Program-made: the position numbers and the translations under genes | Notes under the pieces: generated by a model | What the model saw: only the letters and a program-made list of their open reading frames with translations | The model's database searches: none | What the model was told of the DNA's origin: nothing | Assembly (NCBI RefSeq): GCF_900102695.1 | Contig: NZ_FMVW01000001.1 | Coordinates: forward strand, 955,669 to 1,019,668 | DNA from: Afifella marina DSM 2698 | GTDB lineage: Bacteria > Pseudomonadota > Alphaproteobacteria > Rhizobiales > Afifellaceae | Reading direction: 5' to 3' | Length of the DNA stretch: 64,000 nucleotides | Shown here: positions 1 to 8,156 of the stretch, piece after piece | Layout: each line of letters begins with the position of its first letter | Position numbering within the stretch: position 1 is the stretch's first letter

Positions 1-2
1 AC

Positions 3-62
3 AAGCCGCATGGATGGCGGCCGGCCGAGCCGAACGCCTACAGCCGACGCCACGGCATGTGA
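3..62 (+). CDS. Possible 3' end of a gene cut by the window start
   Basis: Frame 3 is open from the window edge to a TGA at 60-62 and would encode a C-terminus ending in SRRHGM. It runs convergently towards the LysR gene and stops just before a stem-loop. Twenty codons are too few to name a product, and the open frame may be chance. Confidence 0.25.
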   Translation, partial: KPHGWRPAEPNAYSRRHGM

Positions 63-79
63 GGGGTTGCCGCCTCACA
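58..79. terminator. Stem-loop at the left edge
   Basis: TGTGAGG (58-64) pairs perfectly with CCTCACA (73-79) around an 8-nt loop. It overlaps the stop of the LysR gene, so it may end transcription from one or both sides. There is no clear U-tract. Confidence 0.35.
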
Positions 80-971
80 AGCTCCCGGGCGTATGCGTCT
101 GAAGCGAGCGGCGCAGCGTCTGCACGAATTCGATGGCGAGCTTGGAGCGGATGCGGTGCCTCGGCCACAGCGTCCAGACGTTGAGATAGACCGGCGGCGT
201 GAGCGGCCGCGCAACGACCGCGTCGCCGAAAGCGAGCGGGGTGAACGGATCGACGATGGTCGTGCCGAGCCCATTGGCGACGAAGGCGCAGGCGCTGTCG
301 GAATGGCGCGTTTCGATCTGGTCGTGACGCCCGACGCCGAGATCTGAAAACATCTTTTCGATCGCGAGGCGCTCCGGATCGAAAGCGTCGAGCGAGATGA
401 AGGGCTCGTTGCGCAGATCGTAGAGACGAATGCGCTCCGCAGAGGCGAGGCGATGGCCGGCCGGCAGCACACAGACGCGCTCGAGGCGGTGGAGATGTTC
501 CGTTTCGATCGCGGCATCGTCGGATTGCAGGATCGAGATGCCCACATCGATTTGCTGTGCCGCGGCCGCGAGAATGACCTGCCGCGAAGCGGTCCCCTGC
601 AGGGAGAGTTTCACGCCCCCGCGATCATGCAGGAAGCTCGACAGGACTCTCGGCAGATAGCGGGAGGCGAGCGCCGGAAAGGAGGCGATCGCCAGATGGC
701 CCGCCACCCGGTCGCGGATATTCGATGAGGCGCGCTTGATCTCGTCGATGCCGACAAAGACGCGCTCGGTGGTCTGATGCAGCTGCCGGGCTTCCGGTGT
801 CGGCGTGATACGCCCGGCGCTGCGGGTGAACAGGGGATAGCCGCAGGAAGCTTCCAGGGCGGCGATCGTCTTCGTGACGCCAGGTTGTGAGATGTTGAGC
901 GCCGCCGCAGCCCCGGTCATCGAACCAGCCTCGATCACCGCACGGAAGACCTCGATCTGCCGAAAGTTCAT
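75..971 (-). CDS. LysR-family transcriptional regulator
   Basis: A 298-aa LysR-type regulator. The N-terminal winged helix-turn-helix (about residues 1-60) starts MNFRQIEVFRAV and contains the family pattern GSMTGAAAALNISQPGVTK. The rest is the effector-binding domain of periplasmic-binding fold. The ATG at 971 is preferred over an in-frame TTG at 983 because family members begin right at the HTH. It is divergent from the RraA-tctCBA-aminotransferase operon, so it probably controls that operon in response to the transported acid or a product of it. A short inverted repeat just upstream (983-997) fits a LysR box. The inducer cannot be read from the sequence. Confidence 0.9.
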   Translation of the reverse strand: MNFRQIEVFRAVIEAGSMTGAAAALNISQPGVTKTIAALEASCGYPLFTRSAGRITPTPEARQLHQTTERVFVGIDEIKRASSNIRDRVAGHLAIASFPALASRYLPRVLSSFLHDRGGVKLSLQGTASRQVILAAAAQQIDVGISILQSDDAAIETEHLHRLERVCVLPAGHRLASAERIRLYDLRNEPFISLDAFDPERLAIEKMFSDLGVGRHDQIETRHSDSACAFVANGLGTTIVDPFTPLAFGDAVVARPLTPPVYLNVWTLWPRHRIRSKLAIEFVQTLRRSLQTHTPGSL

Positions 972-982
972 GAATGCATCCA

Positions 983-997
983 ATAACTACAGGTTAT
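983..997. promoter_or_regulatory. Candidate LysR box (ATAAC-N5-GTTAT)
   Basis: The inverted repeat ATAAC/GTTAT with a 5-nt spacer contains the T-N11-A core typical of LysR-type operators. It lies 12 nt upstream of the LysR ATG, in the 142-bp gap shared with the divergent RraA operon. Short AT-rich repeats of this kind can occur by chance. Confidence 0.4.
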
Positions 998-1113
998 CGG
1001 AGCATGGCAAGACGATATTTGCAAGCTGCCCAAACACTATTTCAGGATGGAATTACGCTAATAATGAGGAGCAAAGACGCTCCCATGACGATGTGAGAGG
1101 CGATAACCGGAAA

Positions 1114-1788
1114 ATGACGGAAAGCAGCTGGACCGAAGTGGAAATCCTAGAGCGCCTGCGCAATGTGGAGTCGGGCGCAGTCACCGACGCACTCGTTCGT
1201 CTCGGCCTGAGCGGCTGGATGGACGGCGTCCTCCCGCTCGGCGAAGCGAACCGACTGGTCGGGCGTGCCCGCACCGTCAAATACGCTCCGAAGACCGGCG
1301 CGGCCAAAGCCAAAACGAATATCTATTCCGCCATCCGCAGCACGCCTGAGGGGCGTATTCTCGTGCTCGATACAGGATGTGCCAACACCTGGATCCTCGG
1401 CGAGAACGTGGCTCATGCAGCCTTCTTCCAGGGGCTTGGCGGCATCGTTTCCGATTCTCTGGCGCGTGACGCGAGCCTCATCCGGGAAATGGACTTCCCC
1501 GTCTTCACGCGCGGCATCTCGGCCCGCCCCCCGGCAATCGTCCTCGTCGATGTCGATGTGCCGGTGGAATGCGCCGGCACCCGCGTCTGCCCCGGTGATT
1601 ATCTCGTCGCCGATGCCGACGGTGTCGTCGTCATTCCGCAGGATTTCATCGACGCCGTTCTCGTCGAGATCGAGGATATCGAACAGCTCGAGCGCGATCA
1701 GGAAGCTGCGCTCGCCTCCCAAGCCCCGCTGGAAGTGATCGAAGATCTCCTCCGGCGCAAAAAGATCCGCAAAAGCGGTCGTCCCTGA
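1114..1788 (+). CDS. RraA-family protein, probable HMG aldolase / oxaloacetate decarboxylase
   Basis: A 224-aa protein of the RraA/MenG-like fold. The signature region GLGGIVSDSLARDASLI (about residues 111-127) carries the Arg-Asp pair that in aldolase members binds substrate and divalent metal, and the C-terminal half ends in VCPGDYLVADADGVVVIP, typical of the family. Enzymatic members cleave 4-hydroxy-4-methyl-2-oxoglutarate to two pyruvates and also decarboxylate oxaloacetate; others inhibit RNase E. The open frame extends upstream to 874, but the ATG at 1114 matches the family's usual length and the upstream part is the LysR promoter. Its place ahead of a carboxylate transporter and an aminotransferase supports a catabolic enzyme, not an RNase inhibitor. 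Confidence 0.82.
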   Translation: MTESSWTEVEILERLRNVESGAVTDALVRLGLSGWMDGVLPLGEANRLVGRARTVKYAPKTGAAKAKTNIYSAIRSTPEGRILVLDTGCANTWILGENVAHAAFFQGLGGIVSDSLARDASLIREMDFPVFTRGISARPPAIVLVDVDVPVECAGTRVCPGDYLVADADGVVVIPQDFIDAVLVEIEDIEQLERDQEAALASQAPLEVIEDLLRRKKIRKSGRP

Positions 1789-1814
1789 GCATATTCAAGA
1801 GGAAAGGAACTCTT

Positions 1815-2771
1815 ATGCACCTCAAGTCCAGTCTGGCGGCCTTGGCCCTCGCGGCCTCCTCGCTCGCCATTTTTGCCTCTCCCTCCTACGCGGAATATCC
1901 TGAGAAGCCGGTCGAGATGATCGTGCCTTACGGTGCGGGCGGCAGCACCGATGTTCTCGCGCGTCTCGTCGCCGAATATGGCGAGAAGTATCTGGGCCAG
2001 CCGATGGTGGTCGTGAACCGCCCGGGCGCCGGCGGCCAGATCGGCTTTGCGGCGATCGCCAGCGCCAAGCCCGACGGCTACACGATCGGCTGGATCAATT
2101 CGGGCATTCTGACGAGCCCGATCGTGCGTCCTGACGTGACCTTCAACATCGACACCTTCGATTACGTCGCCAATATCGTGACCGATCCGGGTGTGCTTGC
2201 GGTGGCCGGCACCTCAGATTACGCCTCTCTCGAGGATTTCCTTGCAGCCGCGAAGGAAAAGACGCTCACCGTCAGCCACGAAGGCGTCGGCGGTGGCGAT
2301 CATCTGGCGGTTCTGCAGCTGGAAAGTGAAGCCGACGTCGAATTCAATCTGGTTGCCTTCAACGGCGATGCCGAGGCCAAAGCCGCGCTTATGGGCGGCC
2401 ATATCGATGCCATCGAAGGCAACGTCTCAGAGCAGGTGGAACTCGTCGAGGACGGTCAGCTGAAGCCGCTCGTTGTGTGGGATTCCAAGCGCAATGCGGA
2501 TCTGCCGGACACCCCGACCGGCAAGGAACTCGGCTACAACATCGTCGCTTCCTCCTCGCGTGGCCTCGGCGGACCGAAGGGCATGGACGAGGATGCGCTC
2601 TCCAAGCTTCGCAATGCGATGGTGAAGGTGACCGAAGATCCGGACTTCCAGGCTGACCTGAAGAAGCTCAACATGCCTCTCGACGTCCTCGTGGGTGACG
2701 ATTATCGCGCCTTCATGCAGGAGCAGGACGAGGGCTATAAGAAGCTCTGGGCCGAAAGCCCGTGGCAGTAA
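1815..2771 (+). CDS. tctC: Tripartite tricarboxylate transporter substrate-binding protein (TctC family)
   Basis: A 318-aa secreted periplasmic binding protein. A signal peptide (about residues 1-26, ending SPSYA) is followed by the TctC hallmark YPEKPVEMIVPYGAGGSTD, whose glycine-rich loop binds the carboxylate, and by the PGAGGQIG motif. It delivers its ligand to TctA/TctB encoded directly downstream. A GGAAAGGAAC ribosome-binding site precedes the ATG. TctC proteins bind very diverse carboxylates (citrate, terephthalate, nicotinate and others), so the true ligand is open; the RraA-like neighbour hints at a hydroxylated dicarboxylate. Confidence 0.92.
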   Translation: MHLKSSLAALALAASSLAIFASPSYAEYPEKPVEMIVPYGAGGSTDVLARLVAEYGEKYLGQPMVVVNRPGAGGQIGFAAIASAKPDGYTIGWINSGILTSPIVRPDVTFNIDTFDYVANIVTDPGVLAVAGTSDYASLEDFLAAAKEKTLTVSHEGVGGGDHLAVLQLESEADVEFNLVAFNGDAEAKAALMGGHIDAIEGNVSEQVELVEDGQLKPLVVWDSKRNADLPDTPTGKELGYNIVASSSRGLGGPKGMDEDALSKLRNAMVKVTEDPDFQADLKKLNMPLDVLVGDDYRAFMQEQDEGYKKLWAESPWQ

Positions 2772-2793
2772 GCTCCTGGCGATTTCAGGCGCA

Positions 2794-3255
2794 ATGAAAC
2801 GCGATACATGGATAGCGATCGCCGTCATGGCGGTCGCAGCCTTCGCCGCCTGGGACGTCTACGGCCTCAAGCGAGGCGCCGCGCTCTTTCCTTTGTTGAT
2901 GAGCTCTGCGCTCTTTCTCGGCGGTGCCGTTCTCTTCGTGTCGAGCCTGCGTACGCGCAAGGCGCAAGACGAGGTCGCACAGGAAGGCTCTGAAACCGAC
3001 GAAGCACCGAAGCGGATCTGGTTGCCGCTCGTGGAAGTGGTTGTCCTGACGGCGCTTTTCGCCTTGGCGATGCCGTGGATCGGCTTCTATCCGGCGACCT
3101 TTCTCTATCTCGCCGTCTTCTTCGCGCTTCGTTCGGAGTTGAGCCGACCGGCAGGACTTGCCGTGGCCGTTGCCATGACCGGGCTGATCTACGTCATCTT
3201 CTCGCTGCTTCTTGCGGTTCCGACGCCGGTCGGGCCGCTCGCCCCTTATCTTTAA
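2794..3255 (+). CDS. tctB: Tripartite tricarboxylate transporter small membrane subunit (TctB family)
   Basis: A 153-aa inner-membrane protein with about four hydrophobic helices: the first near residues 5-20, the second after GAALFPLLMSSALFLGG, and two in the C-terminal half. The charged stretch around residues 55-75 lies between helices 2 and 3. The start at 2794 (MKRDTWIA) is chosen because the longer open frame overlaps tctC heavily and lacks family character. TctB is the poorly conserved small partner of TctA. Its position between tctC and tctA is the standard order. Confidence 0.85.
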   Translation: MKRDTWIAIAVMAVAAFAAWDVYGLKRGAALFPLLMSSALFLGGAVLFVSSLRTRKAQDEVAQEGSETDEAPKRIWLPLVEVVVLTALFALAMPWIGFYPATFLYLAVFFALRSELSRPAGLAVAVAMTGLIYVIFSLLLAVPTPVGPLAPYL

Positions 3256-3282
3256 TCCCCTGATCCCGACGGAACTGAGCGT

Positions 3283-4779
3283 ATGGAAGCGATCCTCGCG
3301 GCAGCCGCCAATATTTTTGAGCCCTCGACCCTGCTCGTCTTAGGGATCGGCACCGTGGTCGGGCTGTTCGTAGGTGCGTTGCCGGGCCTGTCCTCAACGA
3401 TGGGCGTTGCGCTCTGCATTCCCATCACCTTCGGCATGGACCCGGCGAACGCGCTCGTGCTCCTCGGAGCGATCTATACGAGCTCGGTTTTCGGCGGGTC
3501 GATCACCGCGATTTTGTTGCGAACGCCCGGCACCGACGCTTCTATCGCCACGACCTTCGATGGTTATCCGATGGCTCAACGCGGGGAGGGGGCGCAGGCG
3601 ATCGGTATGGCGCTGGTTGCCTCCCTCGTCGGCGGCGTATTCTCCGTCTGCGTCCTCCTCTTCGTCGCCCCGCCTCTGTCGCGTCTGGCGCTCCTCTTCG
3701 GTCCGCAGGAATACGTCTATCTGACGATCTTCGGGATGATCTCGATCCTGGGCGTCTCGGGCGGCAACCCCACGAAGGCCTTCATCAGCGCCGCTTTGGG
3801 GCTGTTGCTGGCGACGGTCGGCTTCGATCTCTTTACCGGATATCCGCGGCTCACCTTCGGCCAGGACGAACTCTTCGAAGGCGTGCCGCTGCTTCCGGCC
3901 TTGATCGGCATCTTCTCCGTCTCGCAGGCGATCTCGCTGTGCACGGGCGAGGCCGATATCGGCGCCGGCAATATGATCAAGACGAAGGGCCGGACTTTGC
4001 CCGCCTGGTCGGTGATCCGACGCTGCGGGCGCACGCTCTTCAAATCCTCTCTCATTGGCTCCGCCATCGGCATTCTCCCGGGAGCGGGCACCAGCGTCGC
4101 CGCCTTCATCAGCTACGACGAGGCGCGCCGGCGCTCCAAGACGCCGGAAGCCTTCGGCAAGGGTGAAATCGAGGGCGTCGCCGCACCCGAGGCGGCCAAC
4201 AACGCCGTCACCGGCGGTTCGCTCGTGCCGGCGCTGACGCTCGGCATCCCGGGCAACGCCGTCACCGCGGTCTTCCTCGGCGGATTGACCATTCATGGTC
4301 TCGTGCCGGGGCCGAGGCTTTTCACCGATCACGCGGAGATCGTCTACACGCTGATCTTGTCGCTCTTCCTGGCGAACCTCGCCTTCGCGGCGTTGGGCTT
4401 GTTCGCAGCACCCTGGGTGGCGCGCGTCGTCAAAGTGCCGAGCGCCGTCCTCGGACCGACGATCATCGTCTTCAGCGTCATCGGCTCCTACGCGCTGCGC
4501 AACAGTCTCTTCGATGTCTGGCTGGTGCTTGGTTTCGGCGTTCTCGGTTACTTCATGGAACGCTGGCGCATTCCCGGTGCGCCGCTCGTCATCGCGCTCG
4601 TGCTCGGTCCGATCCTGGAAACCAATCTCCGCCGTTCGCTGCAGATCTCCGGCGGCGACTGGATGATCTTTTTCACGAGCCCGCTCTCCTACGCGATCAT
4701 GGCGCTGATCGTTTTGACGCTCGCCTATCCGATCTTCGCGCGCAGGCAGCAAAAAAAGCGCGAGCAAGACGCGAGCTAG
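3283..4779 (+). CDS. tctA: Tripartite tricarboxylate transporter large membrane subunit (TctA family)
   Basis: A 498-aa polytopic permease of about 10-12 helices, normal size for TctA. It carries the family's glycine-rich motifs: VGALPGLSSTMGVALCIP near residue 30, and the repeat-related GSAIGILPGAGTSVAAFISY near residue 260 followed by GVAAPEAANNAV. These form the substrate pathway of this secondary, ion-driven transporter. It follows tctB by 27 bp in the same operon and completes the TctCBA uptake system. Confidence 0.94.
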   Translation: MEAILAAAANIFEPSTLLVLGIGTVVGLFVGALPGLSSTMGVALCIPITFGMDPANALVLLGAIYTSSVFGGSITAILLRTPGTDASIATTFDGYPMAQRGEGAQAIGMALVASLVGGVFSVCVLLFVAPPLSRLALLFGPQEYVYLTIFGMISILGVSGGNPTKAFISAALGLLLATVGFDLFTGYPRLTFGQDELFEGVPLLPALIGIFSVSQAISLCTGEADIGAGNMIKTKGRTLPAWSVIRRCGRTLFKSSLIGSAIGILPGAGTSVAAFISYDEARRRSKTPEAFGKGEIEGVAAPEAANNAVTGGSLVPALTLGIPGNAVTAVFLGGLTIHGLVPGPRLFTDHAEIVYTLILSLFLANLAFAALGLFAAPWVARVVKVPSAVLGPTIIVFSVIGSYALRNSLFDVWLVLGFGVLGYFMERWRIPGAPLVIALVLGPILETNLRRSLQISGGDWMIFFTSPLSYAIMALIVLTLAYPIFARRQQKKREQDAS

Positions 4780-4824
4780 CGCTCTCCCCGTCGCCTTTCT
4801 TCTTCAAGCATCCAGAGAGAATCC

Positions 4825-6027
4825 ATGAACAAGATTTCTTCTCGTATGGCAGCTGTTCTGCCTTCGGCGAGCAGCGCCGCCTCCGCCCGTGCGCGTGAGC
4901 TCAAGGCAGCCGGCCGCGACATCATCAATCTCTCGGTGGGCGAGCCGGATTTCGATACGCCCGCGCATATCGTCCGCGCCGCCAGCGAGGCGATGGCCTC
5001 CGGCAAGACGCGTTACACGAATGTCGATGGCACGCCGGAACTGAAGGCCGCCGTCATCCGCAAGTTCAAGGACGAGAATGGCCTCGACTTTGCGGCCAAT
5101 CAGATCGTCGTCGGGACCGGCGCCAAGCAAGTGATCTTCAACGTGCTTCTGGCGACCCTCGATGCCGGCGACGAGGTCATCATCCCGGCGCCGCATTGGG
5201 TCTCCTATCCCGACATGGTGCGGATCGCAGAAGGCACGCCCGTGGTCGTCGAATGTCGGGCAGAAGACGGCTTCAAGCTGTCGGCTGCGACGCTCAAGGC
5301 CGCGATCACCGAGAAGACCCGCTGGCTCGTTCTCAACTCGCCCTGCAACCCGACCGGCGCGGTCTATGGCGAGGCCGATCTCCGTGCACTCGCCGATGTG
5401 CTTCTCGACCATCCCCATGTCGGCGTTTTGAGCGACGACATCTACGAGCACATCGTTTTTGGCGAGACCTCGTTCCGTTCGATTGCGGCGGTGGAGCCGC
5501 GGCTTCTGGAGCGCACGGTCGCCGTCAACGGCGTGTCCAAGGCCTATTGCATGACCGGCTGGCGGCTCGGTTATGGCGGCGGCCCGGCCGAGGTGATGCG
5601 CGAAGTGCGCAAGCTGCAATCGCAAAGCACCTCCTGCGCCTCTTCGATCAGCCAGGCTGGAGCGCTCGCGGCACTCGAAGGCCCGCAAGATCATCTTGAG
5701 AGTCACCGTGCCGTCTATCGCCGTCGCCGCGACCTCGTTCTGCCGAAACTGGTCGAAGCCGGGCTCGCCTGCGAGGCACCGGAGGGGGCGTTTTATATCC
5801 TCGCCGGCTGCCAGAAATTCCTCGGCATGACGTCACCCGCCGGCACGAAGATCGAGACCGATGCCGACTTCACCCGCGTCATCCTGGAAGAGGGTGAGGT
5901 GGCAATGGTTCCGGGCACCGCTTTCGGCGCGCCGGGTTATGTGCGGCTGAGCTTTGCCGTCGATGACGACAGGCTGACGGAAGCGGCAAACCGCATCGCC
6001 CGCACCTGCGCGGCGCTGCACGCCTGA
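4825..6027 (+). CDS. Class I pyridoxal-phosphate aminotransferase (aspartate aminotransferase-like)
   Basis: A 400-aa fold-type I aminotransferase, normal length for subgroup I-gamma aspartate/prephenate aminotransferases. Visible key residues are LSVGEPDFDTP near 36-46, Trp125 (PAPHWVSYPD), Asn175 in NSPCNPTGAVY, Tyr207 in DDIYEHI, the Schiff-base Lys239 in VNGVSKAYCMTGWRLGY and the C-terminal Arg in YVRLSFA. It lies 45 bp after tctA and is followed by a stem-loop, so it is the last gene of the RraA-tctCBA operon. With an HMG-aldolase-like enzyme in the same operon it may deaminate an imported amino-dicarboxylate; simple Asp/Glu transamination is the conservative reading. Confidence 0.88.
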   Translation: MNKISSRMAAVLPSASSAASARARELKAAGRDIINLSVGEPDFDTPAHIVRAASEAMASGKTRYTNVDGTPELKAAVIRKFKDENGLDFAANQIVVGTGAKQVIFNVLLATLDAGDEVIIPAPHWVSYPDMVRIAEGTPVVVECRAEDGFKLSAATLKAAITEKTRWLVLNSPCNPTGAVYGEADLRALADVLLDHPHVGVLSDDIYEHIVFGETSFRSIAAVEPRLLERTVAVNGVSKAYCMTGWRLGYGGGPAEVMREVRKLQSQSTSCASSISQAGALAALEGPQDHLESHRAVYRRRRDLVLPKLVEAGLACEAPEGAFYILAGCQKFLGMTSPAGTKIETDADFTRVILEEGEVAMVPGTAFGAPGYVRLSFAVDDDRLTEAANRIARTCAALHA

Positions 6028-6048
6028 GACACGGTCCGGCGAGATTTG

Positions 6049-6078
6049 TCGGAGGGGCGTCCCCGAAGGCCCCTCCGA
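6049..6078 (+). terminator. Stem-loop terminator after the tct operon
   Basis: Ten perfect base pairs, TCGGAGGGGC (6049-6058) with GCCCCTCCGA (6069-6078), around a 10-nt loop, 21 bp after the aminotransferase stop. The U-tract is weak, so termination may be only partial. Confidence 0.6.
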
Positions 6079-6433
6079 TGTGATCGAAGAGGTTGGCGCG
6101 GGTTGGTTCGTCGAGACGAGCGGTGTTGCCCCCACAGACGCCCTGTCTCGACATGACCCGCGCCGACGCCGCCCTCATCGAGGAGGCGTCAGCTGTCGGC
6201 TTTCGTTTCCCCCGCACCCATCCGCTCCTGACGAGCTGCCCAGATCGGGGCGCCTTGGACATGAGACGTCCCCGGATTGAAGGGCGACGCTAAGACCGGC
6301 TGAATGCGATGAGCGGCCGTGTTATCCCTCGTGGGACAAACATATGCGGCAAGCGCAATCCGGTCCGTCACTTCGTAATCGGATCCGCAGCAAGACGGAT
6401 CGGCTCCCGCTTCCCGTCAACGATGGAGGCGTC
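6079..6433. other. Gene-poor stretch after the tct operon
   Basis: About 355 bases between a terminator hairpin and the secreted-protein gene. Short open frames exist on both strands but none has a family signature or a convincing ribosome-binding site. The right end holds the presumed promoter of the next gene. Confidence 0.5.
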
Positions 6434-7027
6434 ATGCCTACGCATAATCTTCGACTGGGCCAGGTCCGCCGGCGCGGCGCGCATCTGGCTTGCGCCATGT
6501 TGGCGGTCGCAGGCCTCAGCGGCACCGCGCAGGCGCAATCGGCGGAGGCGACGGTGGAGTTCCTGCTGGCCGGTGTGCGGCCGGGCGGGGAGACGAAGCG
6601 CGTCGTCGACGAGGACGACGCTGTGCGCACCGTCACGCCGACGACCAAGGAAGGTGTCTGGCGCTTCGAATACTCACGCTCTTTTGGCGACAAGACCTAT
6701 ACGATGTCGCTCGATTACGAGCTCAAGCAGGTCACGGCCTGCCGCTACGACCTCAAGATCCGTGGCAACGACACCGTCGTGACGATGAAGTATGATTTTT
6801 CCGGCGCGCACGATCTTGAGATACGCCATGATCAGAACCCGACGCCGCCGGGTATGATCTCAATCGATGTCGTCGGCGCGGATGTTGAGCGCTGCGAGCC
6901 GCAGAAGGGGCATGCCTGCGAGCATTTCGACGGCAACCGCTTCGGTTATGTCGCGGCAAGCGAAGACGAGATCCGGCAGGCCTTCGCGCATTTCCAGGAG
7001 AATTACTGCCCGAAAAGCCCGTTCTAG
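6434..7027 (+). CDS. Secreted protein of unknown function
   Basis: A 197-aa protein not recognised by family. The ATG at 6434 is preferred because it has GATGGAGG just upstream and places a signal peptide at about residues 1-34 (basic start, hydrophobic CAMLAVAGLSGTAQA, then the mature part). The mature domain is mixed alpha/beta with about four cysteines (ACRYDLKI, ERCEPQ, HACEHF, ENYCPK) that could form two disulfides, consistent with a periplasmic location. It is a single gene flanked by terminator-like hairpins. Nothing nearby indicates its job. Confidence 0.7.
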   Translation: MPTHNLRLGQVRRRGAHLACAMLAVAGLSGTAQAQSAEATVEFLLAGVRPGGETKRVVDEDDAVRTVTPTTKEGVWRFEYSRSFGDKTYTMSLDYELKQVTACRYDLKIRGNDTVVTMKYDFSGAHDLEIRHDQNPTPPGMISIDVVGADVERCEPQKGHACEHFDGNRFGYVAASEDEIRQAFAHFQENYCPKSPF

Positions 7028-7073
7028 AAACCGCCCGCGCCCCGTCCTGCAACAGCAGCGCGAGCGGGTTTTT
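7028..7073. terminator. Imperfect stem-loop with T-run between convergent genes
   Basis: AAACCGCCCGCGC (from 7028) pairs imperfectly with GCGCGAGCGGGTTT, followed by a run of T. It sits between the stop of the plus-strand secreted-protein gene and the stop of the minus-strand threonine-aldolase-like gene and would work best for the plus strand. Confidence 0.5.
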
Positions 7074-7097
7074 GAACGAGCTGCCTACGCAGGCGAT

Positions 7098-8156
7098 TCA
7101 GGCAGCCATGCCTTGAACGATCTCGACGAAAGCCTCGGCGGCCTGCTTCACGCCGGCGCGTGTCACGTCGAGATGCGTGACGACACGCATGCGGCGCGGA
7201 TCTTCGACGCCGATGCGGATTCCATGCTCCTTCAGCCGCGCCGCAATGTCGGCGGCGTCGAGCCGCGCACCGAGCTCCAGGAACAGGATATTGGTGACGA
7301 CATTTTCCGGCGAGACGGTCACGCCATCGAGACCGCGCACGATGTCGGCGAAGAGCCGGGCATTGGCGTGGTCCTCGGCGAGGCGCTCGATATTGTGGTC
7401 GAGAGCGTAGAGCCCGGCAGCGGCGAGGATTCCGGACTGGCGCATGGCACCGCCCAGACGGTGCTTCCAATGCCAGGCTTCGGCGATGAAGTCTTTCGAG
7501 CCGGCAAGGACGCCGCCCACCGGGCAGCCGAGGCCCTTGGAAAGATCGACCCAGGCGCTGTCGAAGCCGGCGGTGAAGGCTTTCGCAGGTGTGTTGGCGG
7601 CGACGACGGCGTTGAAGAGGCGCGCACCGTCCATATGGACGGCAAGCGAGTGTTCGCGAGCGAGTGCGACGATGGCGGCAAGTTCTTCGACCGGCCAGAT
7701 CGCACCGCCGCCCCGGTTCGTCGTCTGCTCGACTGCGACAACCCGGCTGCGCGGACGGCGCATACGCGGTGTCCGAATATGCGCCGCCACTGCAGCAGCG
7801 TCGAAGATGCCGTTCGGCGTGGCGATGGTGTGGAATTGCGCGCCAGCAAGCGCAGAAGCCCCGGCTCCTTCGGAGCCGAAGACATGGGCGCTGTCAGCCG
7901 CGATGATCTCGTCGCCCGGCCGGCAATGCACGAGGAAGGCGATCTGGTTGCACATTGTCCCCGACGGCAGAAAGAGCGCGTCGTCCATGCCGAGAAGGTC
8001 GGCGATCCGTTCGCAAAGCTGCAGAACCGTCGGGTCTTCGCCACGCTGTTCGTCGCCCGTTTCGGCCGTCATCATCCGAGCGAGCATGTCGCGGCTCGGG
8101 CGGGTGGCGGTGTCGGAGACGAGGTCGATGTCGATCGCGGAGGTCGCAGAAGTCAT
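7098..8156 (-). CDS. Threonine aldolase-like PLP enzyme (beta-eliminating lyase family)
   Basis: A 352-aa fold-type I PLP enzyme, full length for low-specificity L-threonine aldolase, which splits threonine or other 3-hydroxy amino acids into glycine and an aldehyde. Visible markers are DLVSDTATRPSRDML at the N-terminus, FLPSGTMCNQIA near 62-73, the cofactor-binding HMDGARLFNAVV (about 174-185) and the Schiff-base Lys207 in VDLSKGLGCPVGG. Its ATG overlaps the stop of the upstream class V aminotransferase (ATGA), so the two are translationally coupled at the end of the aap operon. Stereospecificity and natural substrate are not readable. Confidence 0.88.
   Translation of the reverse strand: MTSATSAIDIDLVSDTATRPSRDMLARMMTAETGDEQRGEDPTVLQLCERIADLLGMDDALFLPSGTMCNQIAFLVHCRPGDEIIAADSAHVFGSEGAGASALAGAQFHTIATPNGIFDAAAVAAHIRTPRMRRPRSRVVAVEQTTNRGGGAIWPVEELAAIVALAREHSLAVHMDGARLFNAVVAANTPAKAFTAGFDSAWVDLSKGLGCPVGGVLAGSKDFIAEAWHWKHRLGGAMRQSGILAAAGLYALDHNIERLAEDHANARLFADIVRGLDGVTVSPENVVTNILFLELGARLDAADIAARLKEHGIRIGVEDPRRMRVVTHLDVTRAGVKQAAEAFVEIVQGMAA

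Noticed and set aside
874..1113. N-terminal extension of the RraA-like gene
   Set aside because: The frame is open but covers the LysR start and promoter, and the residues match no RraA protein.
3394..4767. 457-codon minus-strand open frame opposite tctA
   Set aside because: Long antisense frames are expected in GC-rich coding DNA. Its translation is Arg/Glu/Gln-rich with no family signature, and tctA explains the stretch.
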